A stretch of DNA of 64,000 nt, taken from positions 262,838 through 326,837 of the forward strand of contig JACEEZ010024156.1 in NCBI GenBank assembly GCA_016584305.1. The letters run 5' to 3'. The position numbers and the translations under genes are program-made. This DNA comes from Chionoecetes opilio (taxonomy: Eukaryota > Arthropoda > Malacostraca > Decapoda > Majidae). Position 1 is the stretch's first letter. Every line of letters starts with the position of its first letter. The notes under the pieces are model-generated. The model was not told the DNA's origin. It did not search any database and saw only the letters and a program-made list of their open reading frames with translations. Shown here one piece after another: positions 13,271 through 27,800 of the stretch.

Positions 13271-16200
13271 TAAATATTGTTGTGTAAAAGTGCTAAATAA
13301 TGTCAAATTTCGACATTTTTTAGCCTTTCAAAAATACATTAAAATACTTGAAAAAATTTTGTTTCTAAGATTAAAATTGATACCTAAATTTCATAAAAAA
13401 ATACTTATTTTTAGCTATTAATTTTGTAAAATATAGTTGTAGCAAATATCAAAAAGCTATATAGCGATATAAAGGAATATACTTCAATATGTAGGAAAAA
13501 ACAGCTCTTCACTGATAACTAGCTAAAATCATTGAAAACACTACATTTTAAGGGTTTATAGCAATATGATAAGTAAAACTACCTGTATATATACAATAAC
13601 GCCACAGTTTACATGAAACTATGAAAAACGTGTGCAATAAACCGTTTATCACAATAAATAACCTCCTACTCTCCTATTTTATTGCTTAATGTAATGTAAG
13701 CTACTTATAGGTGCAATTTTTCTAAAATAAGGATTGTATACATCAATTTCTAGAAAAACAGCTATATATCACCGATAACTAGCTAAAATCATTGCAAAGA
13801 ACACATTTTGAGGGTATAAAGCATTATCATAAGGTAAATTCCTTCTCTTTATGCTATAACAATACAATTTACAAGAGACTATGAAAAACACGTGTAATAT
13901 ACAATTTTATCACAATATAGAGTCTCAAACTCCTATTATAAGCTTACAGTAGTTTAAAATAGCATTTTGTAACGAAAACAACTTTAATACAACATTTTGA
14001 ATTTCTCCATCAAAAAATTGGCTGAATAATGTCAATTTTCGACATTTTTTAGCCTTTCAAAAATACATTAAAACACTTGAAAAAACGTTGTTTGTAAGGT
14101 TAAAATTAATATATAAATTTCATGAAAAATACATATCTTAAGCTCATAATATTGTAAAATATAGTTGTGTAAAAGTGCTGAATAATGTCATATATCGACA
14201 TTTTTTAGCTTTTCAAAAATACATTAAAATACTTGAAAAAACGTTGTTTTTAAGTTAAAAATTGATACCTACATTTCATGAAAAATACATATTTTTAGCT
14301 CATAATATTGTAAAATATAGTTTTGTAAAAGGTTTTAATAATGTCATATTTCGACATTTTTTAGCATTTCAAAAAAAACATTAAAATACTTGAAAAAATA
14401 TTGTTTCTAGGATTAAAATTGATACCTAAATTTCATGAAAAATACATGTTTTTAGCTATTAATTTTGTAAAATATAGTTCTAGCAAATATCAAAAGCTAT
14501 TAGCTACAGATATAAAGAAATATACTTCAATTTGTAGAAGAAAAAAAACTCTTCACTGAAAACTAGCTAAAATCATTGAAAACACTACATTTTATGGGTT
14601 TATAGCAATATGATAAGTAAAACTACTTGTAAATATACAATAACGGTACAGTTTACAAGAAACTATGAAAAACGCTTGCAATATACAGTTATATCACAAT
14701 AAATAACCTCTTTCTCTTCTATTAATTAGCTTAATGTAATGTAAGCTACTTATACGTGCAAATTATTCTAAAAAAAGGTTTGTATATATCAATTTGAAGG
14801 AAAACAGCTATATATCACCGATAACTAGCTAAAATCATTGAAAAGAACACATTTTGGAGTATAAAGCATTATCATCAGTTAAATTCCTTCTATTTATGAT
14901 AGAACACTACAATTTACAAGAGACTATGAAAAACACGTGAAATATACAATTGTATCACATTAAATAGTCTCAAACTCCTATTATAATCTTACAGTAGTTT
15001 AAAATAGCATTTTCTAACGAAAACAACTATAATACCACATTTTGAATTTCTCTAACAAAAAAAGGGCCGAATAATGTTAATTTTCGACATTTTTTAGCCA
15101 CTCAAAAAAACATTAAAACACTTGAAAAAACGTTGTTTTTAAGATTAAAATTGATATCTAAATTTCATGAAATATACATATTTTAAGCTCATAATATTGT
15201 AATATATAGTGGTGTAAAAGTGCTGAATAATGGCAAATTTCGACATTTTTTAGCCTTTCACATATATATTAAAATATTTGAAAAAACGTTGTTTTTAAGA
15301 TTAAAATTGATACATAAATTTCATAAAAAACACATATTTTTAGTTTTTAATAGTGTAAAATTTAGTTGTAGCAAATATCAAAAAGCTATATTAAAGCGAT
15401 ATAAAGGAATATACTTCAATTTGTAGGAAAAAAACAGTTCTTCACTGATAACTAGCTAAAATCATTGAAAACACTACATTATATGGGTTTATAGCAATAT
15501 GATAAGTAAACTACTTGTATATAGACAATAACGCATCAGTTTACAAGAAACTATGAAAAACGCTTGCAATATACCGTTATATCACAATAAATAACCTCCT
15601 ACTCTTCTATTTTATAGCTTAATGTAATGTAAGCTACTTAAAGGTGCAAATTATTCTAAAAAAAGGATTGTATACTTCAATTTGTAGGAAAACAGCTATA
15701 TATAACCGATAATTAGCTAAAATCATTGACAAGAACACATTTTGAGGGTATAAAGCATTATAATAAGTTAAATTCCTTCTATTTATGATATAACACTACA
15801 ATTTACAAGAAACTATGAAAAACACGTGTAATATACAATTGTATCGCAATATAGAGTCTCAAACTCCTATTATAAGCTTACAGTAGTTTAAAATAGCATT
15901 TTCTAACGAAAACAACTATAATACCACATTTTGAATTTCTCTATCATAAAAAGGGCTGAATAATGTCAATTTTGGACATTTTTTAGCCTTTCAAAAATAC
16001 ATTAAAATATTTGAAAAAACGTTGTTTTTAGGATTAAAATTGATACCTACAATTCATGAAAAATACATATTTCTAGCTCATAATATTGTAAAATATAATT
16101 GTGTAAAAGTGCTTAATAATGTCATATTTCGATATTTTTTAGCCCATCAAAAACACATTAAAATACTTGAAAAAACGTTGTTTTTAAGTTTAAAATTGAT

Positions 16201-19200
16201 ACCTACATTTCATGAAATATACATATTTTTAGCTCATAATATTGTAATTTATAGTTGTGTAAAAGTGCTGAATAATGTCAAATTTCGACATTTTTTAGCC
16301 CTTCAAAAATACATTAAAATACTTGCTAAAACGTTGTTTGTAGGATTAAAATTGATACCTAAATTTCATAAAAAATACATATTTTTAGCTATTAATTTTG
16401 TAAAATATAGTTGTAATAAATATCAAAAAGCTATAATAAAGCGATATAAAGGAATATTTTATTTTTTTGGGTTTATAGCAAAATGATGAGTAAACTACTT
16501 GTATATAGACAATAATGCTACAGTTTACAAGAAACTATGAAAAACGCTTGCAATATACCGTTTATCACAATAAATAACCTCTTACTCTTCTACTTTATAG
16601 CTTAATGTAATGTAAGCTACTTATAGGTGCAAATTATTTTAAAAAAAGGATTGTATACTTCAAATTGTAGGAAAACAGCTATATATCACCGATAACTAGC
16701 TAAAATCAATAAAAAGAACACATTTTGAGGGTATAAAGCATTATCATAAGTTAAATTCCATCTATTCATGATATAATCCTACAATATACAAGAAACTATG
16801 AAAAACACGTGTAATATACAATTGTATCACAATATAGAGTCTCAAACTCTTATTATAATCTTACAGTATTATAAAGTAGCATTTTGTAACGAAAACAGCT
16901 ATAATACAACGTTATGAATATCTGTATCAAAAAAAGGGCTGAATAATGTCAATTTTCGACATTTTTTAGCCCTTCAAAAATACATTAAAACACTTGAAAA
17001 ACGTTGTTTTTAAAATTAAAAAAATTGATACATATATTTCATGCAAAATACATATTTTAAGCTCATAATATTGAAAAATATAGTTGTGTAAAAGTGTTGC
17101 ATAATGTCATATATCGACATTTTTTAGCCCTTCAAAAATACATTAAAATACTTGAAAAAACGTTTTTTTTTAGATTATAATTGATTCCTAAATTTCATAA
17201 AAAATTCATTTTTTTATCTATAAATTTTGTAAAATATAGTTATAGCAAATATGAAAAGCTATTTATTTACCGATATAAAGGAATATACATCAATTTGTAG
17301 AAAAAAAACAGCTCTTCACTGATAACTAGCTAAAATCATTGAAAACACTACATTTTATGGGTTTATAGCAAAATGATAAGTAAAACTACTTGTATATTTT
17401 ACATAGCTCAATAACTCTACAGTTTACAAGAAACTATGAAAAACGCTAGCAATATACCGTTATATCACAATAAATAACCTCTTACTCTTCTATTTTATAG
17501 CTAAATGTAATGTAAGCTACTTATAGGTGCAAATTATTTTAAAAAAAGGATTGTATACTTAATTTTGTAAAAAACCAGCTATATATCACCGATAACTAGC
17601 AAATATCATTGAAAAGAACACATTTTGAGGGTATAAAACATTATCGTAGGTTAAATTCAATCTATTTATGATATAACACTACAATTTACAAGCGACTATG
17701 AAAAAAACGTGTAATATACAATTGTATCACAATATCGAATCTCAAATTCCTATTATAAGCTTACAGTAGTTTAAAATAACATTTTGTAACGAAAAAAACT
17801 GTAATACCACATTTTGAATTTCTCTATCATAAAAAGGGCTGCATAATGTCAATTATGGACATTTTTTAGCCTTTCAAAAATACATTAAAATATTTGAAAA
17901 AACGTTGTTTTTAAGATTAAAATTGATACCTACAATTCATGAAAAATACATATTTTTAGCTCATAATATTGTAAAATATAATTGTGTAAAAGTGCTTAAT
18001 AATGTCATATTTCGATATTTTTTAGCCCTTCAAAAACACATTAAAATACTTGAATAAACGTTGTTTTTAAGTTTAAAATTTATACCTAGATTTCATGAAA
18101 ATACTTATTTTTAGCTCATAATATTGTAAAATATAGTTGTGTAAAAGTGCTTAATAATGTCATATTTCGGCATTTTTTAGACTTTCAAAAATACATTAAA
18201 ATACTTGAAAAAAACATTGTTTCTAGGATTAAAATTGATACCATCGTTTCATGAAAAATACAAAATCTTAGCTATTAATTTTGTAAAATATAGATGTAGC
18301 AAATATCAAAAGCTATTTAGCTAAAGATACAATGAAATATACTTCAATTTGTAGAAGAAAAAAACTCTTCACTGATAACTAGCTAAAATCATTGAAAACA
18401 CTACATTTTATGGGTTTATGGCAATATGATAAGTAAAACTATTTGTATATATACAATAACGGTACAGTTTACAAGAAACTATGAAAAACGCTTGCAATAT
18501 ACCGTTATAATACAATAAATAACCTCTTACTCTTCTATTTATTAGGTTAATGTAATGTAAGATACCTAGAAGTACAAATTATACTAAAAAAAGGATTGTG
18601 TACTTCAATTTGTAGTAAAACAGCTATATATCACCGATAACTAGTTAAAATCATTGAAAAGAACACATTTTGAGGGTATAAAGCATTTTCATAAGTTAAA
18701 TTCCTTCTATTTATGACAGAACACTACAATTTACAAGAAACTATGAAAAAAACGTGTAATATACAATTGTATCACAATATAGAGTCTCAAACTCCTATTA
18801 TAAGCTTACAATAGTTTAATATAGCATTTTCTAACGAAAACAACTATAAATCCACATTTTGAATTTCTCTATCAAAAAAAGGGCTGAATAATGTCAATTT
18901 TGAACATTTTTTTAGCCCTGCGAAAATACATTAAAATACCTGAAAAAATGTTGTTTTTTAAGATTAAAATTGATACCTAAATTTCATAAAAAAATACATA
19001 TTTTTAGCTACTAATTTTGTATAATATAGATGTAGCAAATATCAAAAGCTATTTAGCTACCGATATAAAGGAATATACTTCGATTTGTTGAAAAAAAACA
19101 GCTCTTCACTGATAATTAGCTAAAATCATTGAAAACACAACTTAATATGGTTTATAGCAATATGATAAGTAAACTACTTGTATATAGACAATAACGCTAC

Positions 19201-21833
19201 ATTTTACAAGAAACTATGAAAAACGCTTGCAATATACCGTTATATCACAATAAATAACCTCTTAATCTTCTATTGTATAGCATAAAGTAATGTAAGCTAC
19301 TTATAGGTGCAATTTATTCTAAAAAAAGGATTGTAAATTTCTATTTGTAGGAAAACAGCTATATATCACCGATAACTAGCTAATATCATTGAAAAGAACA
19401 CATTTTAAGGATATAAAGCATTATCATAAGTTAAATTCAATCTATTTGTGATAAAACACTACAATATACAAGAAACTATGAAATTTTCGTGTAATATACA
19501 ATTGTATCACAATATAGAGTCTCAAACTCCTATTATAAGCTTACAGTAGTTTAAAATAGCATTTTCTAACGAAAACAACTATAATACCATATTTTGAATT
19601 TATCTATCAAAAAAAGGGCTGAATAATGTCAATTTTCGAAATTTTTTAGCCCATAAAAATTACATTAAAATACTTGAAAAAACGTTGTTGTTAAGATTAA
19701 AATTGATACCTACATTTCATGAAAAATACATATTTTTAGCTCATAATATTGTAAAATATAGTTGTGTAAAAGTGCTTAATAATGTCATATTTCGACATTT
19801 TTTAGCCTTTCAAAAAAAACATTATAATACATGAAAAAACATTGTTTCTAAGATTAAAATTGATACCTAAATTTCATGAAAAATACCTATTTTTAGCTAT
19901 TAATTTTGTAAAATATAGTTGTAGCAAATATCGAAAGCTATCTAGCTACAGATATAAAGAAATATACTTCAATTTGTAGAAGAAAAAAAACTCTTCACTG
20001 ATAACTAGTTAAAATCATTGAAAATACTACATTTTATGGGTTTATAGCAATATGATAAGTAAAACTACTTGTAAATATACAATAACGGTACAGTTTACAA
20101 GAAACTATGAAAAACGCTTGCAATATACCGTTATATTACAATAAATAACCTCTTACTCTTCTATTTATTAGCTTAATGTTATGTAAGATACCTAGAAGTA
20201 CAAATTATTCTAAAAAAATGATTGTATACCTAAATTTGTAGTAAAACAGTTATATATCACCGATAACTAGTTAAAATCATTGAAAAGAACACATTTTGAG
20301 GGTATAAAGCATTTCCATAAGTTAAATTCCTTCTATTTATGATAGAACACTACAATTTACAAGAAACTATGAAAAAAACGTGTAATATACAATTGTATCA
20401 CAATATAGAGTCTCAAACTCCTATTATAAGCTTACAATAGTTTAATATAGCATTTTCTAACGAAAACAACTATAAATCCACATTTTGAATTTCTCTATCA
20501 AAAAAAGGGCTGAATAATGTCAATTTTGGACATTTTTTTAGCCTTTCGAAAATACATTAAAATACTTGAAAAAACGTTGTTTTTTAAGATTAAAATTGAT
20601 ACCTAAATTTCATAAAAAAATATATAATTTTAGCTTTTAATTTTGTAAAATATAATTGTAGCAAATATCAAAAAGCTATATTAAAGCGATAGAAAGGAAT
20701 ATACTTCAATTTGTAGAAAAAAACAGCTCTTAACTGATAATTAGCTAAAATCATTGAAAAAACTACATTTTATGGGTTTATAGCAATATTATAAGTAAAA
20801 CTACTTGTATATCTACAATAACGCTACAGTTTACAAGAAACTACGAGAAACGTTTGCAATATACCGTTATATCACAATAAATAACCTCTTACTCTTCTAT
20901 TTCATAGTTTAATATAATGTAAGCTACTTATAGCTTCTTATGTAAGCTACTTATTTAGCAAACTATTCTAAAAAAAGATTGTATACTTCAAATTGTAGGA
21001 AAACAGCTATATATCACCGATAACTAGTTAAAATCATTAAAAAGAACACATTTTGAGGGTATAAAGCATTATCATAAGTTAAATTCCTTTTATTTATGAT
21101 ATAACACTACAATATACAATAAACTATGAAAAACACGTGTAATATACAGTTGTATCACAATATAGAGTCTGAAACTCTTATTATAAGATTACAGTAGTTT
21201 AAAATAGCATTTTCTAACGAAAACAACTAATATATCATATTTTGAATTTCTCTATCAAAAAAAGGGCTGAATAATGTCAATTTTCGACATTTTTTAGCCA
21301 TTCAAAAATACATTAAAACACTTGAAAAACGTTGTTTTTAAGATTAAAATTGATACCTAAAATTCATGAAAAATACATATTTTAATCTCATTATATTATA
21401 AAATATAGTTGTGTAAAAGAACTGAATAATGTCATATATCGACATTTTTTAGCCCTTCATAAATACATTAAAATACTTGAAAAAATGTTGTTTCTAAGAA
21501 TAAAATTGATAGCTAGATTTCATATAAAATACATATTTTTAGCTATTAATTTGGTAAAATATAGTTGTAGCAAATATCAAAAGCTATTTAGCAGCCGTTA
21601 TAAAGGAATATACTTCAATTTGTAGAAAAAAACAGCTCTTCACTGATAACTAGCTAAAATCATTGAAAACACTACATTTTATGGGTTTATAGCAGTATGA
21701 TAAGTAAAACTACTTGTATATATACAATATCGCTAGGGTTTACAAGAAACTATGAAAAACGCATGCAATATACCGTTATATCACAATAAATAGCCTCTTA
21801 CTCTTCTATATTATAGCTTAATGTAATGTAAGC
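13271..21833 (+). repeat. Satellite A array, block 2a
   Basis: SatA resumes in an internal module. Anchors lie near 13710, 14762, 15646, 16634, 17532, 18580, 19318, 20206 and 20966. Module counts are 3, 2, 3, 2, 3, 1, 2, 1, 2. The unit at 15646 is shortened because its B segment lost about 70 bp at 16455-16470, where GGAATATTTTA joins TTTTTTGGGTTTATAG. Near 20930-20962 a short local duplication of TTATGTAAGCTACTTAT lengthens one unit by about 22 bp. No gene is visible. Confidence 0.93.
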
Positions 21834-24800
21834 TACATATAGGTGCAAATTATTCTAAAAAAAGGATTGTATACTTCAAATTGTAGGAAAACAGCTATAT
21901 ATTACCGATAACTAGCTAAAATCATTAAAAAGAACACATTGCGAGGGTATAAAGCATTATCATAAGTTAAATTCATTCTATTTATGATATAACACTACAA
22001 TATACAAGAAACTATGAAAAACACGTGTAATATACAATTGTATCACAATATAGAATCTCAAACTCCTATTATAAGCTTACTGTAGTTTAAACTAGCATTT
22101 TCTAGCGAAAAAAACTATAATACCACATTTTGAATTTCTCTATCAAAAAAAGGGCTGAATAATGTCATTTTTCGACATTTTTTAACCCTTAAAAAATACA
22201 TTAAAACACTTGAAAAAACGTTGTTTTTAAGATTAAATTTGATACCTAAATTGCATGAAAAATACATATTTTTAGTAATTAATTTTGTAAAATAAAGTTG
22301 AAGCAAATATCAAAAGCTATTTAGCTACTGATATAAAGGAATATATTTCAATTTGTAGAAAAAAACAGCTCCCACTGATAACTAGCTAAAATCATTGAAA
22401 ACACTAAATTTTATGTGTTTATAGAAAAATGATAAGTAAAACTACTTGTATATACAATAACGCTACTGTTTACAAGAAACTATGAAAAACGCATGCAATA
22501 TACCGTTATATCAATATAGATAACCTTTTACTCATCTATTTTATAGCTTAATGTAATGTAACCTTCTTACAGGTGCATATTATTCTAAAAAAAGGATTGT
22601 ATACTTCAATTTGTAGAAAAACAGCTATATATCACCGATAACTAGCTAAAATCATTGAAAAGAACACATTTTGAGGGTATAAAGCATTATCGTAAGGTAA
22701 ATTTCTTCTATTTATGATATCACACTACAATTTACAAGAGACTATGAAAAACACGTGTAATAAATATACAATTGTATCACAATATAGAGTCTCAAACTAC
22801 TATTATAAGCTTACAGTAGTTTACAAGAGCATTTTCTAGCGAAAACAACTATAATACCACATTTTGAATTTCTCTATCAAAAAAGGGCTGAATAATGTCA
22901 ATTTTCGACATTTTTTGCCATTCAAAAATACATTATAACACTTGAAAAAACGTTGTTTTTAAGATTAAAATTGATACCTAAATTTCATGAAAAGTACATA
23001 TTTTAAGCTCATAATATTGTAAAATATAGTTGTGTAAAAGTGCTGAATTATGTCAAATATCGACATTTTTTGCCTTTCAAAAATATATTAAAATACTTGA
23101 AAAAACGTAGATTTTAAGATAAAATTGATACCTAAATTTCATAAAAAATACATATTTTTACCTATTAATTTTGTAAAATATAGTTGTAGCAAATATGAAA
23201 AGCTATTTAGCTACCGATATAAAGGAATATACTTCAATTTTTGGAAAAAAAACATCTCTTCACTGATAACTAGCTAAAATCATTGAAAAAAATACATTTT
23301 ATGGGTTTATAGCAATATGATAAGTAAAACTACTTGTATATATAAATAACGCTACAGTTTATAAGAAACTATGAAAAGCGCTAGCAATATACCGTTATAT
23401 CACAATAAATAACCTCTTACTCTTCTATTTTATAGCTTAATGTAATGTAAGTTACTTATAGGTGCAAATTATTCTAAAAAAAAGGATTGTATACTTCAAA
23501 TTGTAGGAAAATAGCTATATATCACCGATAACTAGCTAAAATCATTAAAAAGAACACATTTTGAGGGTTTAAAGCATTATCATAAGTTAAATTCCTTCTA
23601 TTTATGATATCACACTACAATTTACAAGAGACTATGAAAAACACGTGTAATAAATATACAATTGTATCACAATATAGAGTCTCAAACTCCTATTATAAGC
23701 TTACAGTAGTTTAAAATAGCATTTTCTAGCGAAAACAACTATAATTCCACATTTTGAATTTTTCTATCAAAAGAAGGACTGAATAATGTCAATTTTCGAC
23801 ATTTTTTAGCCATTCAAAAATACATTAAAACACTTGAAAAAAACGTTATTTTTAAGATTAAAATTGATACCTAAATATCATGAAATATACATATTTTAAG
23901 CTCATAATATTGTAAAATATAGTTGTGTAAAATTGCTGAATAATGTCATATTTCGACATTTTTTTGCCATTCAAAAATACATTAAAATACTTGAAAAAAC
24001 GTTGTTTGTAAAGATAAAAATTGATACCTAGATTTCATAAAAAATATATATTTTTAGCTTTTAATTTTGTAAAATATAATTGTAGCAAATATCAAAAAGC
24101 TATATTAAGGCGATAGAAAGGAATATACTTCAATATGTAGAAAAAAACAGCTCTTCACTGATAATTAGCTAAAATCATTGAAAAAACTACATTTCATGGG
24201 TTTATAGCAATATTATAAGTAAAACTTCTTGTATATCTACAATAACGCTACAGTTTACAAGAAACTACGAAAAACGCTTGCAATATACCGTTATATCACA
24301 ATAAATAACCTCTTACTCTTCTATTTTATAGCTTAATGTAATGTAAGCTACTTATAGGTGCAAATTATTCTAAAAAAAGGATTGTATACTTCAAATTGTA
24401 GGAAAACAGCTATATATTACCGATAACTAGCTAAAATCATTAAAAAGAACACATTGCGAGGGTATAAAGCATTATCATAAGTTAAATTCATTCTATTTAT
24501 GATATAACACTACAATATACAAGAAACTATGAAAAACACGTGTAATATACAATTGTATCACAATATAGAATCTCAAACTCCTATTATAAGCTTACTGTAG
24601 TTTAAACTAGCATTTTCTAACGAAAAAAACTATAATACCACATTTTGAATTTCTCTATCAAAAAAAGGGCTGAATAATGTCATTTTTCGACATTTTTTAA
24701 CCCTTAAAAAATACATTAAAACACTTGAAAAAACGTTGTTTTTAAGATTAAATTTGATACCTAAATTGCATGAAAAATACATATTTTTAGTAATTAATTT

Positions 24801-27800
24801 TGTAAAATAAAGTTGAAGCAAATATCAAAAGCTATTTAGCTACTGATATAAAGGAATATATTTCAATTTGTAGAAAAAAACAGCTCCCACTGATAACTAG
24901 CTAAAATCATTGAAAACACTAAATTCTATGTGTTTATAGAAAAATGATAAGTAAAACTACTTGTATATATACAATAACGCTACTGTTTACAAGAAACTAT
25001 GAAAAACGCATGCAATATACCGTTATATCAATATAGATAACCTTTTACTCATCTATTTTATAGCTTAATGTAATGTAACCTTCTTACAGGTGCATATTAT
25101 TCTAAAAAAAGGATTGTATACTTCAATTTGTAGAAAAACAGCTATATATCACCGATAACTAGCTAAAATCATTGAAAGAACACATTTTGAGGGTATAAAG
25201 CATTATCGTAAGGTAAATTTCTTCTATTTATGATATCACACTACAATTTACAAGAGACTATGAAAAAACACGTGTAATAAATATACAATTGTATCACAAT
25301 ATAGAGTCTCAAACTACTATTATAAGCTTACAGTAGTTTACAAGAGCATTTTTCTAGCGAAAACAACTATAATACCACATTTTGAATTTCTCTATCAAAA
25401 AGGGGCTGAATAATGTCAATTTTCGACATTTTTTGCCATTCAAAAATACATTATAACACTTGAAAAAACGTTGTTTTTAAGATTAAAATTGATACCTAAA
25501 TTTCATGAAAAGTACATATTTTAAGCTCATAATATTGTAAAATATAGTTGTGTAAAAGTGCTGAATTATGTCAAATTTCGACATTTTTTTGCCTTTCAAA
25601 AATATATTAAAATACTTGAAAAAACGTAGATTTTAAGATAAAAATTGATACCTAAATTTCATAAAAAATACATATTTTTACCTGTTAATTTTGTAAAATA
25701 TAGTTGTAGCAAATATGAAAAGCTATTTAGCTACCGATATAAAGGAATATACTTCAATTTTTGGAAAAAAAACATCTCTTCACTGATAACTAGCTAAAAT
25801 CATTGAAAAAAATACATTTTATGGGTTTATAGCAATATGATAAGTAAAACTACTTGTATATATATAATAACGCTACAGTTTATAAGAAACTATGAAAAGC
25901 GCTAGCAATATACCGTTATATCACAATAAATAACCTCTTACTCTTCTATTTTATAGCTTAATGTAATGTAAGTTACTTATAGGTGCAAATTATTCTAAAA
26001 AAAGGATTGTATACTTCAATTTGTAGGAAAATAGCTATATATCACCGATAACTAGCTAAAATCATTAAAAAGAACACATTTTGAGGGTTTAAAGCATTAT
26101 CATAAGTTAAATTCCTTCTATTTATGATATCACACTACAATTTACAAGAGACTATGAAAAACACGTGTAATAAATATACAATTGTATCACAATATAGAGT
26201 CTCAAACTCCTATTATAAGCTTACAGTAGTTTAAAATAGCATTTTCTAGCGAAAACAACTATAATTCCACATTTTGAATTTTTCTATCAAAAGAAGGACT
26301 GAATAATGTCAATTTTCGACATTTTTTAGCCATTCAAAAATACATTAAAACACTTGAAAAAACGTTATTTTTAAGATTAAAATTGATACCTAAATATCAT
26401 GAAATATACATATTTTAAGCTCATAATATTGTAAAATATAGTTGTGTAAAATTGCTGAATAATGTCATATTTCGACATTTTTTTGCCATTCAAAAATACA
26501 TTAAAATACTTGAAAAAACGTTGTTTGTAAAGATAAAAATTGATACCTAGATTTCATAAAAAATATATATTTTTAGCTTTTAATTTTGTAAAATATAATT
26601 GTAGCAAATATCAAAAAGCTATATTAAGGCGATAGAAAGGAATATACTTCAATATGTAGAAAAAAACAGCTCTTCACTGATAATTAGCTAAAATCATTGA
26701 AAAAAATACATTTTATGGGTTTATAGCAATATGATAAGTAAAACTACTTGTATATATATAATAACGCTACAGTTTATAAGAAACTATGAAAAGCGCTAGC
26801 AATATACCGTTATATCACAATAAATAACCTCTTACTCTTCTATTTTATAGCTTAATGTAATGTAAGTTACTTATAGGTGCAAATTATTCTAAAAAAAGGA
26901 TTGTATACTTCAAATTGTAGGAAAATAGCTATATATCACCGATAACTAGCTAAAATCATTAAAAAGAACACATTTTGAGGGTTTAAAGCATTATCATAAG
27001 TTAAATTCCTTCTATTTATGATATCACACTACAATTTACAAGAGACTATGAAAAACACGTGTAATAAATATACAATTGTATCACAATATAGAGTCTCAAA
27101 CTCCTATTATAAGCTTACAGTAGTTTAAAATAGCATTTTCTAGCGAAAACAACTATAATTCCACATTTTGAATTTTTCTATCAAAAGAAGGACTGAATAA
27201 TGTCAATTTTCGACATTTTTTAGCCATTCAAAAATACATTAAAACACTTGAAAAAACGTTATTTTTAAGATTAAAATTGATACCTAAATATCATGAAATA
27301 TACATATTTTAAGCTCATAAGATTGTAAAATATAGTTGTGTAAAATTGCTGAATAATGTCATATTTCGACATTTTTTTGCCATTCAAAAATACATTAAAA
27401 TACTTGAAAAAACGTTGTTTTTAAGATTAAAATTGATACCTAGATTTCATAAAAAATATATATTTTTATCTTTTAATTTTGTAAAATATAATTGTAGCAA
27501 ATATCAACAAGCTATATTTAGGCGATAGAAAGGAATATACTTCAATATGTAGAAAAAAACAGCTCTTCACTGATAACTAGCTAGAATCATTGAAAAAACT
27601 ACATTTTATGGGTTTATAGCAATATGATAAGTAAAACTACTTATATATATATATTAACGCTACAGTTTATAAGAAACTATGAAAAGCGCTAGCAATATAC
27701 CGATATATCACAATAAATAACCTCTTACTCTTCTATTTTATAGCTTAATGTAATGTAAGCTACATATAGGTGCAAATTATTCTAAAAAAAGGATTGTATA

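Noticed and set aside
16022..16486. Longest open frame in satellite A (154 codons) as a protein-coding gene
   Set aside because: It is three satellite modules read through in frame. Equivalent modules elsewhere are interrupted by stops, and both strands give similar short frames. No domain or start context supports a gene.
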